Shown here piece by piece: positions 30,146 through 38,365 of a DNA stretch of 64,000 nt. Below the pieces are notes generated by a model. It searched no databases and was not told the DNA's origin. It saw only the letters and a list, made by a program, of their open reading frames with translations. Each line of letters starts with the position of its first letter. Position 1 is the first letter of the stretch. Both the position numbers and the translations under genes were made by a program. The DNA comes from JACCVG01 sp963790245 (GTDB lineage: Bacteria > Actinomycetota > Thermoleophilia > Solirubrobacterales > Thermoleophilaceae), in contig CAWBNP010000002.1 of the NCBI GenBank assembly GCA_963790245.1, positions 372,001-436,000 of the forward strand, read 5' to 3'.

Positions 30146-30257
30146 GAAATGCCTTTCTGTGTAGTTGCGAGCGATTACGGCGGGGGCCTTCCGGCCCAGG
30201 AAACGAGCGTCAGCGCGTAGCGCGCCGACCGTCCGTAATTCGCTGGAACGGCAGGCA

Positions 30258-31194
30258 TCACACTCTCGATGGTACCGCCACGATGTCGAGCCAGTCGGCG
30301 TAGCGCTCGCTCGCGCCCGTGGAGCGCGTCTTCGAAGACCTTCTGCGATCGCGAGCGTTATCTCGCCGGGACGGCCGAGGGAATGATCGTCGATTTCGCT
30401 GACCGGGATGAGCTCGGCGGCCGTGCCGGTCAGGAACACCTCATCGGCGAGCGTCAGCTCGGCGCGCGCGACGTCGCGCTCGACGACCTCGTAGCCGAGA
30501 TCGCCGGCGATCTGCATGATCGAGCGGCGGTTGATCCCGTCGAGGATGCTCGAGGTGTGACCGGGAGTCGCGATCACCCCGTCGCGGACGATGAAGATGT
30601 TCTCGCCGCTGCCCTCGCAAACGTGACCCTTGTCGGTCGAGCATGATCGCCTCCTGATAGCCCGACTTCGACGCCTCGATCTTGGCGAGCACGGAGTTGA
30701 GGTACTGGCCGGAAGCCTTGGCGTGGGGGATCAGCGAGTCCGGGCGAGATCCGCCGCCACGAGGAAACGCGCGCGCGGATGCCCTCGGACTTGCCCTCCT
30801 CGCCGAGGTAGGCGCCCCACTCCCACACGGCGATCGAGACATCGACCGGGTTGTCGAGCGGGTCGAGCCCCATCGGGCCGTAGGAGCGGTAGGCGAGCGG
30901 GCGGATGTAACAGCTCGAAAGATCTGTTGCGGATGATCAGCTCGTTGGTCGACCTCGCGCAACTCGTCGAGCGTGTACGGCAGGTCCATGTAGAACAGCT
31001 CGGCCGACTGCGGAGCCGGTCGAGATGCTCGCGGTGGCGAAAGATCGCCGTGCCCTTGCTCTCGGTGTCGTAGGCGCGGATGCCCTCGAACACGCCCGTC
31101 CCGTAGTGGAGCGCGTGGGTGAGCACGTGGACCTTCGCGTCCTCCCAGGCGACGAACTCGCCGTTCATCCAGATGACTGTTCCGCGGTCTTCAT
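30258..31194 (-). pseudogene. ilvE: Branched-chain amino acid aminotransferase, frameshifted as sequenced
   Basis: About 310 aa from ATG 31192-31194 to TGA 30258-30260. Pieces in order are MNGEFVAWEDAKVHVLTHALHYGTGVFEGIRAYDT, LPYTLDELREV, SWRRISPDSLIPHAKASGQYLNSVLAKIEA (PLP lysine region), GYQEAIMLDRQG and GLRRRSIMQIAGDLGYEVVERDV, then LTLADEVFLTGTAAELIPV. The C-terminus reads ERYADWLDIVAVPSRV in a shifted frame. IlvE is the PLP enzyme for the last step of Leu, Ile and Val synthesis. It follows leuB by 12 nt. The indels look artificial. Confidence 0.85.
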
Positions 31195-31206
31195 GCTCAC
31201 TCCCCC

Positions 31207-32250
31207 CTAAAGCCTCTCGAGGATCGCCCGGGTGGCCTCCTCTGTGGCGGCCCCGCCGCCGAGGTCCGGGGTCCGCAGCCCCGCCTCGAGCGCGCCGTCG
31301 ATCGCCGATTCTAGCCGCGCGGCCTCGGGTTCCATGTCGAGTCCGTAACGGAGCATCATCGCCACCGAACCGAACATCGCGAGCGGGTTCGCCTGGCCGG
31401 TGCCCGCGATGTCGGGCGCCGAGCCGTGGACCGGCTCGAACAGGCCTGGACCGCCGGCGCCGACCGAGGCACTCGGAAGCATGCCGATCGACCCCGTGAT
31501 CATGGCGGCCTCGTCGCTGAGGATGTCGCCGAACAGATTCTCGGTGACGATCACGTCGAAGTCGGCCGGCCGCGCGACGAGCTGCATCGCGGCGTTGTCG
31601 ACGAGCAGGTGCTCGAGCGGCATGTCCGGGTGGCCGGCTGCGACCCGCTCGACGGTCTCGCGCCAGAGCCGCGAGCTCTCGAGCACGTTCGCCTTGTCGA
31701 CGCTGGTGACCTTGCGCCGAGCAAATCGGAACGCGACCTCGGCGATCCGCTCGATCTCAGATGTGGAGTAGAGACAGTTATCGCAGGCCTCCTCTCCGCC
31801 GCCGTCGACGGTGGCGCGGCGGCCGCTGTCGCCGAAGTAGATGCCGCCGGTGAGCTCGCGCACGACCAGCAGGTCCGTGCCGTCGATCCGCTCGGGCCGC
31901 AGCGGACTCGCATCGATCAGCGCGGGCGATGGGCGGACCGGACGCAGGTTTGCGAACAGCTCGAGCCCCTTGCGCAGCCCCAGCAGCCCCTGCTCGGGCC
32001 GCGGGGCCGCCGGGTCGGTCGTGTCCCACTTCGGGCCGCCGACCGCCGCGAGCAGCACCGCGTCGGACGCGCGGCAGGCGTCCAGTACCTCGTCGGTCAG
32101 GGCGGTCCCGTGGGCATCGATCGACGCGCCGCCCAGCAGCCGCTCATCGAGCTCGAACTGGCCCAGCTCGGCGAGCACGGACTCGGCGGCGGCCATGATT
32201 TCGGGGCCGATGCCGTCGCCGGACAGCGTGACGACCCGGTGGGGTCTCAT
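31207..32250 (-). CDS. leuB: 3-isopropylmalate dehydrogenase
   Basis: 347 aa from ATG 32248-32250, which overlaps the methyltransferase stop (ATGA); a longer upstream frame has no similarity. LeuB oxidatively decarboxylates 3-isopropylmalate with NAD. VVTLSGDGIGPEIM, GPKWDT, the RGLTGGIYFG-type segment as VRELTGGIYFGD, SVDKANVLESSRLWRETV, VDNAAMQLV, TENLFGDILSDEAAMITGSIGMLPSAS and PVHGSAPDIAGTGQANPLAM cover the family. The first bases of the gene are repeated exactly between serC and serA (see 40986-41045). Confidence 0.95.
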   Translation of the reverse strand: MRPHRVVTLSGDGIGPEIMAAAESVLAELGQFELDERLLGGASIDAHGTALTDEVLDACRASDAVLLAAVGGPKWDTTDPAAPRPEQGLLGLRKGLELFANLRPVRPSPALIDASPLRPERIDGTDLLVVRELTGGIYFGDSGRRATVDGGGEEACDNCLYSTSEIERIAEVAFRFARRKVTSVDKANVLESSRLWRETVERVAAGHPDMPLEHLLVDNAAMQLVARPADFDVIVTENLFGDILSDEAAMITGSIGMLPSASVGAGGPGLFEPVHGSAPDIAGTGQANPLAMFGSVAMMLRYGLDMEPEAARLESAIDGALEAGLRTPDLGGGAATEEATRAILERL

Positions 32251-33017
32251 CGAGTGGCCGCGATGTTGAGCCGTACGTAGTCGAGCCGGACGGGATCCTC
32301 GCAACCGGCGAGCACCGCTTCGGCGAACTCACCGCGCAACGCTTCGGGCAGCATCTCGAGGTGGTGCCCGAGACATACGGTTTGCAGATAGGCGAGCGGC
32401 TCCGGCGGCTGGACCGGGAGCGGCTCGAGCCAGCAGGCGGCGGCACTGAACCCCGCCCGGAGCAGCCGTGCTTCGGTCTCCCGGGGCGAGGCGAAGTTCC
32501 AGGGCGTCTGCCAGTCGGCGAAGTGCTCGGCGAACGGGTCCCGCGCCGCGACCTCGGAGGCCACTTCGTGGAAGCGATCGACGTTGCCCTCTCCCCCACA
32601 TTGGGCGACCAGCCGCCCGCCCGGCACGAGGGTGGCCCGCAGGCTCGCGAACAGCGAGTCGTGGTCGGCGATCCAGTGGAAGACCGCGCTCGAGAAGACG
32701 GCGTCCACGTGCTCGTCCAGCGCGAGCGAGGTCAGCTCGGCCTGGAGCACGGTGGCTCGTTCGCCGGCGAGCGTCTCGCGTGCGAGCTCGACCATCGATG
32801 GGGCCGCGTCGACGGCGATGACACGGCCCCGGGGCAGCTGTTCGAGCAGCATCCGGGTTACCCGGCCCGAGCCACAGCCCGCGTCGAGCACGGTCTCATC
32901 TCCACGGAGTGCCATCCGCTCGATCACCGGGCCCGCGAAGGTCACGTGGGGCGCCGAAACACGGTGGTAGGTGTCGGCATCCCAATCGCGCGTGCGCTGT
33001 GCGCCGGAGGTCGTCAT
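32247..33017 (-). CDS. SAM-dependent methyltransferase, trans-aconitate 2-methyltransferase-like
   Basis: 256 aa. The class I methyltransferase motif I is LDAGCGSGRVTRMLLEQLP, followed by VIAVDAAPSMVELARE and DAVFSSAVFHWIADH, a pattern shared with Tam proteins. It lies inside the leucine operon between leuD and leuB with ATGA overlaps on both sides. Tam proteins methyl-esterify trans-aconitate, and the yeast homologue Tmt1 also methylates 3-isopropylmalate. The position here suggests a leucine-pathway acid as substrate. Generic methyltransferase is the fallback call. Confidence 0.8.
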   Translation of the reverse strand: MTTSGAQRTRDWDADTYHRVSAPHVTFAGPVIERMALRGDETVLDAGCGSGRVTRMLLEQLPRGRVIAVDAAPSMVELARETLAGERATVLQAELTSLALDEHVDAVFSSAVFHWIADHDSLFASLRATLVPGGRLVAQCGGEGNVDRFHEVASEVAARDPFAEHFADWQTPWNFASPRETEARLLRAGFSAAACWLEPLPVQPPEPLAYLQTVCLGHHLEMLPEALRGEFAEAVLAGCEDPVRLDYVRLNIAATR

Positions 33018-33574
33018 AAGGCGGTCGTCACCGGACCCGGCCGTTCGCGGTCGGCTTCGTAGGCTGCGATCGCGGAGTCGTTCGCGAGCGTGATCCCGAT
33101 CTCGTCGAGCCCGTTGAGCAGCCGGTGGCGCGCGTCGACATCGATCTCGAACGTGATCTCGCGTCCCGCGACCCGGACGACCTGCGCTTCGAGATCAACG
33201 GTCGCTTCGCCGGCAGCCATGACCTCCCGGACGTCGGCCTCCGCGAGCGCGACCGGCAGCAACCCGATCTTCGTGCAGTTGGACAGGAAGATGTCGGCGA
33301 ATGAAGGCGCGATGATCGCCTTGAAGCCGTAGTCCTGCAGGCCCCAGGGAGCGTGCTCTCGTGAAGAACCGCAGCCGAAGTTGCGGCCGGTCGCGAGGAT
33401 CGGGTTGCGAGGTAGATCCCAACCGGGCTGCTTGGCCCAGTCGAAGAAGAGGAACTCGCCGAAGCCCGACCGCTCGACTCGCTTGAGGAACTGCTTGGGC
33501 ATGATCTGGTCGGTGTCGACGTCGTTGCGGTCGAGCACGGACACGCGCCCCGAGATCGTCTTGATCGCCTCCAT
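33014..33574 (-). CDS. leuD: 3-isopropylmalate dehydratase small subunit
   Basis: 186 aa from ATG 33572-33574, which shares its A with the leuC stop (TGATG). LeuD provides the swivel domain of isopropylmalate isomerase. The segments VDTDQIMPKQFLKRVERSGFGEFLFFDW, ILATGRNFGCGSSREHAPW and YGFKAIIAPSFADIF are diagnostic. Its start overlaps the end of leuC, so the subunits are made together. Confidence 0.95.
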   Translation of the reverse strand: MEAIKTISGRVSVLDRNDVDTDQIMPKQFLKRVERSGFGEFLFFDWAKQPGWDLPRNPILATGRNFGCGSSREHAPWGLQDYGFKAIIAPSFADIFLSNCTKIGLLPVALAEADVREVMAAGEATVDLEAQVVRVAGREITFEIDVDARHRLLNGLDEIGITLANDSAIAAYEADRERPGPVTTAL

Positions 33575-34946
33575 CAGGCGACCACCTCCTTGTCGTAGCT
33601 GCGGATGTCGACGAAGTGTCCCTCGATCGCTGCGGCGGCCGCCATCTGCGGGCTGACGAGATGGCTGCGGCCCCCGCGACCCTGTCGTCCCTCGAAGTTG
33701 CGGTTCGAGGTCGACGCACAGCGCTCGCCCGGCGCGAGCGTGTCCGGGTTCATCCCGAGGCACATCGAGCAGCCCGCCGAGCGCCAGTCGAAGCCCGCCG
33801 CGCGGAAGATTTCGTCGAGCCCCTCGGCCTCGGCCTGGGCCTTGACCTGCTGGGAGCCCGGCACGACCATCGCCGCAACGGTCCCAGCCACCTTGCGACC
33901 CTGGACCACCGCGGCGGCGGCGCGCAGGTCGCCGATCCGCGAGTTCGTGCAGGAGCCGATGAACACGCGGTCGATCTCGATCTCCTCGATCGGCGTTCCG
34001 GCCTCCAGGCCCATGTACGCAGCGCGCGCTCGTCGCCCTCTCCGTCGGGCTCGGGGATCGAGTCGGTGACCTGCGCGACCATGCCGGGGTTGGTCCCCCA
34101 GGTGACCTGTGGAGCCAAGGCGGCGGCGTCGACCTCCACCTCCACGTCGAAGCTCGCGCCGGGATCGCTGCGCAGCGCCATCCAGTCCTCGATCGGGAGC
34201 ACGTCGGGCGCGGCGGGGCGGCCTTCCAGCCAGGCGAAGGTCGTCTGGTCCGGCGCGATCATTCCGGCACGGCCGCCACCCTCGATCGTCATGTTGCAGA
34301 CCGTCATCCGACCCTCCATCGAGAGCGCCTCGATCGCCTCGCCGGCGTACTCGATCACGAAGCCGACACCGCCCTCGACGCCGATCTGACCGATCGTGCC
34401 GAGAATCAGGTCCTTGGCAGTTACGCCGAAGCCGAGCTGCCCGCTGTAGTTGATCCGCATCGACTTCGGCTTCTGTTGCCCGAGCGTCTGGGTGGCGAGC
34501 ACGTGCTCGACCTCGCTGGTCCCGATTCCGAAGGCGAGCGCTCCGAAGGCCCCGTGGGTGGCGGTGTGCGAATCGCCGCAGACGATCGTCATTCCCGGCT
34601 GGGTGACGCCCAGCTCGGGACCGATCACGTGGACGATTCCCTGCCGGTCGGAGCCCAGCGAGTAGGCCGGGACGCCAAACTCGGCGCAGTTGCGCTCCAT
34701 CGTCTCGACCTGGACGCGCGACAGCTGATCGCGGATCTGGGCAGCGCGCGTCGAACCGTCGGTCGGGACGTTGTGGTCGGCCGTCGCGAGCGTGCGATCG
34801 GGACGGCGTACCTCGCGGCCGGCGAGCCGCAATCCGTCGAACGCCTGGGGCGAGGTGACCTCGTGGACGAGGTGCAGGTCGACGAACAGCAGCCCGGGCG
34901 CAACCTCGTGCGCTTCCCAGATCTTGTCGAGCAGCGTCTTCGCCAT
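33574..34946 (-). CDS. leuC: 3-isopropylmalate dehydratase large subunit (one frameshift)
   Basis: About 457 aa from ATG 34944-34946. LeuC carries the [4Fe-4S] cluster of isopropylmalate isomerase. The cluster cysteines are in VCGDSHTATHG (first), GSCTNSR and AGCSMCLGMNPD. A single missing base near 34020-34027 (GCGCG-CTGCG where GCGCGGCTGCG restores ERAAAYMGLEAG) shifts the frame; protein similarity continues without loss. It begins 5 nt after the XRE-cupin gene, which suggests coregulation. Confidence 0.92.
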
Positions 34947-34951
34947 CGGGT

Positions 34952-35539
34952 TCAGCTCCTTCTCAGCCCGGCGGAGACAACGGCCACGAAGCGGGCTTCG
35001 TCGGGACCGTGGTTCTTGAAGTGGTGCTGCAGGTCGGCGTCGAAGGTGACGCAATCGCCCTCGCTCAAGGCGTACTCGACGCCGTCGCAGGAAAGCGTCA
35101 ATGCGCCGCCTGTGACAACCGTCGTCTCCCGGCTGCCGGGCTCGTGGATCGGCGGGTCGTCGGGCCCGCCCGTGCTCGCGCCCGCGCTGAGGACGTGCTC
35201 GGAGAGCTCGGCCCGCTGACCGGGGAGTGGCGGCGTCAGGATCTCGTACCGATGGCCGCGCCGGACCGATCCGCCGCCGCGCCGATCAGCCCTCCGGACG
35301 ATCGACACGCCGTCACCCTCGTCGAGGCGCAGCAGCTGCGAGAGCGAGAGCTCAAGACCGGCCGCGATCCGGGCGGCGACAGCGAGCGTCGGGCTCGTCT
35401 CCTCTCGCTCGACCTGAGACAGCATCGGCGCGGAGACCCCGGAACGCTCGGCGAGGTCGCGCAGGGACAGATCGTGGGCCTCGCGCAGCGCCCGCAGGCG
35501 AGGGCCGATCGTGGCGGGCTCGGATGTCGCGATTGCCAT
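34952..35539 (-). CDS. XRE-family transcriptional regulator with cupin sensor domain
   Basis: 195 aa. An N-terminal HTH_3 domain (about 12-66, RLRALREAHDLSLRDLAERSGVSAPMLSQVEREETSPTL) is joined to a C-terminal cupin (about 120-190, ending EYALSEGDCVTFDADLQHHFKNHGPDEARFVAVVSAG). Proteins of this layout sense small molecules or metals and repress neighbouring metabolic genes. It lies 5 nt upstream of leuC on the same strand. A perfect palindrome (35546-35563) is next to its start codon, which points to autoregulation. The ligand is not predictable. Confidence 0.88.
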   Translation of the reverse strand: MAIATSEPATIGPRLRALREAHDLSLRDLAERSGVSAPMLSQVEREETSPTLAVAARIAAGLELSLSQLLRLDEGDGVSIVRRADRRGGGSVRRGHRYEILTPPLPGQRAELSEHVLSAGASTGGPDDPPIHEPGSRETTVVTGGALTLSCDGVEYALSEGDCVTFDADLQHHFKNHGPDEARFVAVVSAGLRRS

Positions 35540-35545
35540 TACGCT

Positions 35546-35563
35546 CGTACGTTATCACGTACG
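35546..35563. promoter_or_regulatory. Perfect palindrome, candidate operator of the XRE-cupin regulator
   Basis: CGTACGT-TATC-ACGTACG: 7-bp arms and a 4-bp spacer, 6 bp upstream of the ATG of the regulator. HTH_XRE dimers bind palindromes of this size. Binding here would cover the ribosome-binding site and probably the promoter of the regulator-leuCD run. Confidence 0.6.
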
Positions 35564-35577
35564 GACCGGGCCGACCG

Positions 35578-36606
35578 TCACAACGCCGTCGCGAGCAGGG
35601 CCTCGATCTGCTCACGCGTCGGCTTCGAGGGCGGCGTATTGGCCAGGGCCGGATGCTCGGCGACCGCCTTCGCGATGTGCTCACTCCATTGCTGCCGTAC
35701 ACCGAGCTCTCCGAGCGTTCTCGGCCCAGCATGCGCCGCGAGCGCGGCGACAGCGCCCGCGGCGGCGTGAGGATCATCCCCGGCCCCCAGCGCCTGGGCA
35801 AACGCACCCACCGCCTCCGGCGCCAGCTCGGCCATGAAAGCCACCGTATGGGGGAGCATCACTGCATTCGTCTCGGCATGCGGCGTCGAAACCATCCGCA
35901 CGATCGTCTGACAGGTCGCATGATGGATCGCGAAGCCGGTCGTCCCGACGGCGTAGCCCGCGAGTACGGCGCCAAGCGCCAGCTCCCCCGCATCCGGCGC
36001 GTCGGGATCCGCGAGACCGGCCGCAAAGCCACGCGCCGCCCGCAGCGCTGCCGACCGTGCCACCGGATTGGCGAGCGGGGTGTAGAGCGACTCGAACGCA
36101 TGGGCCAGCCCGTTCATCGCGGTTGCGGCTAGCAGCGGCTGCGGTGCCGAGGCCATCAGCTCCGGATCGGCGATGACGAGGCTCGGCCGCACGAGACGGC
36201 CGCGCGGGGCGTCGCTGGGCAGTCGATGGAACGGCGTCATCGGCGAGCCCGCGAGCGTCGTCGGGATCGCGCCACAAACAACCCCCTCCGCCCCGGCAAC
36301 CGCCTTGGCGACGTCGACGACTCGGCCTCCGCCAAAAGCGAGAAGCGGTCGACCAGCCAGATCGGCCCGTGCAGCAGCGGCGAGCTCGGGGACCGCTCCC
36401 GCCCCGACCTCGATCACCACGTTTGCTTCCGTACCGAGATCGCCGGCGAGCGGACGCGCCCGGGCCGTGGTGAGCAGCGCGTACCCCTCGAACCCGCGCT
36501 CGGCGAGCAGCTCACCCGCCTCGCCGAGCGCGCCCGACCCGAACCGAATCAGCCGCTCCCCGTCGACGAACGTGAACGGCTCGGCGGGCGTGGCCGACTC
36601 CGCTAT
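35578..36606 (-). CDS. Iron-containing alcohol dehydrogenase, maleylacetate reductase-like
   Basis: 342 aa if it starts at ATA 36604-36606, which overlaps the leuA stop as ATAG; the first canonical start (GTG 36418-36420) would delete 62 clearly homologous residues (EPFTFVDGERLIRFGSGALGEAGELL and onward). Family features are the NAD-binding AFGGGRVVDVAKAVA, IPTTLAGSPMTPFHR, VIADPELMASAP, ATAMNGLAHAFESLYTP and HHATCQTIVRMVSTPHAETNAVMLPHTVAFM. Maleylacetate reductases act in aromatic degradation; a role in the leucine cluster is unexplained. Confidence 0.82.
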   Translation of the reverse strand: MAESATPAEPFTFVDGERLIRFGSGALGEAGELLAERGFEGYALLTTARARPLAGDLGTEANVVIEVGAGAVPELAAAARADLAGRPLLAFGGGRVVDVAKAVAGAEGVVCGAIPTTLAGSPMTPFHRLPSDAPRGRLVRPSLVIADPELMASAPQPLLAATAMNGLAHAFESLYTPLANPVARSAALRAARGFAAGLADPDAPDAGELALGAVLAGYAVGTTGFAIHHATCQTIVRMVSTPHAETNAVMLPHTVAFMAELAPEAVGAFAQALGAGDDPHAAAGAVAALAAHAGPRTLGELGVRQQWSEHIAKAVAEHPALANTPPSKPTREQIEALLATAL

Positions 36607-38210
36607 GGCGTCGGCTGCCGCGAAGCCGCCCGTTCGAGGTGGTGCTCGGCCTCGGTCACGGGCGAGGTCTTCGCCAGCGCGTTGGTCAGCGCGCGCAGAT
36701 ACGCCTGCCCCGAGGCGGCAAGGATGTCGGTCGAGACGCCCTGGCCCGATGCGCTGATGCCGTCGAGCTCGATCCGAACGGTGACCTCACCGAGCGCGTC
36801 GCGGCCGCCGGTGACAGCCCCCACGAGGTACTCCTTGAGCCGCCCTTCGCGCCCGGTCGCGGCGTTCAGCGCGCTGAAGAACGCATCGATCGGGCCGTCC
36901 CCGGTGAAGCTGCCCTCGGCGATCTCTCCCCCGGGCAACCTGACTCGGACACTCGCGTGCGGCGAACGGCCCGAGGAGGCCTCGACCTCGAAGGACTCGA
37001 GCGCGAACGCGCCTTCCTGGGTCGCGCGGATCTCGTCTGTGACGAGCGCCTCGAGATCCATCGCGGTCACCTGCTTCTTCTTGTCGGCGACCTCCTTGAA
37101 CCGCTTGAAGGCGACGTTCAGCGCGTGACCGTCGACCTTGAAGCCGAGCTGCTCGAGCGCATCGCGCAGGGCGTGGCGGCCCGAGTGCTTGCCGAGCACG
37201 ATCGAGTTGGCCTCCAGGCCGACGTCGGTGGCGTCCATGATCTCGTAGGTCGTCCGCTCCTTGAGCACGCCGTCCTGATGGATCCCGGACTCGTGGGCGA
37301 AGGCGTTGCGGCCGACGATCGCCTTGTTCGGCTGCACCTGGTAGCCGGTCAGCCGCGACACGAGGCGGCTCGTGCGGGCGATCTCGCGCGTCGCGACCTC
37401 GCTGTAGAGGCCGTGCCCGGCCTCGCGGACGCTGAGCAGCATCACGATCTCCTCCAGTGAGGCATTCCCCGCCCGCTCCCCGAGCCCGTTGATCGCGCAC
37501 TCGACCTGCCTGCAGCCGGCCTCGACGCCCGCAAACGAGTTGGCGACGGCCAACCCGAGATCGTTATGGCAGTGAACTGAGGTCGTCACCTTGTTCAGGT
37601 CCGGGACCAGCCGGTAGAGCTCACTCCACATGTGGGCGTACTCGTTCGGCATCGAATAACCGACCGTGTCGGGGACGTTGATCGTGGTCGCGCCCTCCTC
37701 GAGCGCGATCTGGATCACCTCGGCGGTGAACTCCCAGTCCGCCCGGGTCGCGTCCATCGGCGAGAACTCGACGTCCTCGCAGTACTGGCGAGCGTGAGCG
37801 ACGGCGGCCTTCGCCTGCCCCTTCACGTCCTCGCGAGTCGTCTGGAGCTGATGGACGATGTGGATGTCGCTGGTCGAGATAAAGGTGTGGATCCGCGGCC
37901 GCGGCGAGTCCTTGACCGCGTTCCAGGCGGCGTCGATGTCCTGATGCGCGGTTCTTGCCAGACCGCAGATGACCGGGCCCTCGACCTCCCGCGCGATCGC
38001 CTGGACCGACTCGAAATCACCCGGTGAGGAGATCGGAAAGCCGGCTTCGATGATGTCGACGCCGAGCCGTGCGAGTTGGTGGGCGATCTCGACCTTCTCC
38101 TGGCGGTTGAGCGAGATGCCGGGCGATTGCTCGCCGTCGCGCAGAGTCGTGTCGAAGATCCGCACGCGCCGCGTGGGGTCTCGGTCGGGATTGGGATGTG
38201 GGTCAGTCAT
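36603..38210 (-). CDS. leuA: 2-isopropylmalate synthase
   Basis: 535 aa, the bacterial LeuA1 length. It condenses acetyl-CoA with 2-ketoisovalerate, the first leucine step, and is normally feedback-inhibited by leucine through its C-terminal domain. RIFDTTLRDGEQSPGISLNRQEKVEIAHQLARLGVDIIEAGFP marks the active site. HCHNDLGLAVANS provides metal-binding His residues, and NAFAHESGIHQDGVLKERTTYEIM is family-typical. The C-terminal LeuA dimer/regulatory domain (about 395-520) is intact. A good ribosome-binding site (AAAGGAA) precedes the ATG. A leucine-rich leader peptide lies upstream. Confidence 0.96.
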   Translation of the reverse strand: MTDPHPNPDRDPTRRVRIFDTTLRDGEQSPGISLNRQEKVEIAHQLARLGVDIIEAGFPISSPGDFESVQAIAREVEGPVICGLARTAHQDIDAAWNAVKDSPRPRIHTFISTSDIHIVHQLQTTREDVKGQAKAAVAHARQYCEDVEFSPMDATRADWEFTAEVIQIALEEGATTINVPDTVGYSMPNEYAHMWSELYRLVPDLNKVTTSVHCHNDLGLAVANSFAGVEAGCRQVECAINGLGERAGNASLEEIVMLLSVREAGHGLYSEVATREIARTSRLVSRLTGYQVQPNKAIVGRNAFAHESGIHQDGVLKERTTYEIMDATDVGLEANSIVLGKHSGRHALRDALEQLGFKVDGHALNVAFKRFKEVADKKKQVTAMDLEALVTDEIRATQEGAFALESFEVEASSGRSPHASVRVRLPGGEIAEGSFTGDGPIDAFFSALNAATGREGRLKEYLVGAVTGGRDALGEVTVRIELDGISASGQGVSTDILAASGQAYLRALTNALAKTSPVTEAEHHLERAASRQPTP

Positions 38211-38277
38211 GTCGTTCCTTTCGATGTTCGTCCCTCGAGGTCTCTCCTGGTTCGCGGCTTTCGGCGGCCGCCACGCG

Positions 38278-38331
38278 CTATTCCCCCCGAGGGGGGAGGA
38301 GGAGAAGTCGAAGGTCGAGCAGGAACGTCAT
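38278..38331 (-). CDS. leuA leader peptide (attenuator)
   Basis: A 17-codon frame, MTFLLDLRLLLLPPRGE, lies 67 nt upstream of leuA and transcribes in the same direction. Seven of 17 residues are leucine, with four consecutive Leu codons. The 3' end of the frame coincides with a tight CG hairpin (about 38282-38297), and a second GC hairpin follows before leuA. This is the layout of ribosome-mediated attenuation by leucine supply. Leader-peptide control of leuA and ilv genes has been proposed for other actinobacteria. Confidence 0.75.
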   Translation of the reverse strand: MTFLLDLRLLLLPPRGE

Positions 38332-38365
38332 CCCGACGCAGGGTACCACCGAGCGCACGGCCGTT

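Noticed and set aside
36226..37128. Long plus-strand frame of 300 codons over leuA
   Set aside because: It is an antisense shadow of leuA and the dehydrogenase, with no family features.
38335..38352. GGTGGTACC before leuA as a T-box riboswitch core
   Set aside because: The rest of the T-box consensus is missing, and there is no space for a specifier stem before the upstream gene ends at 38366.
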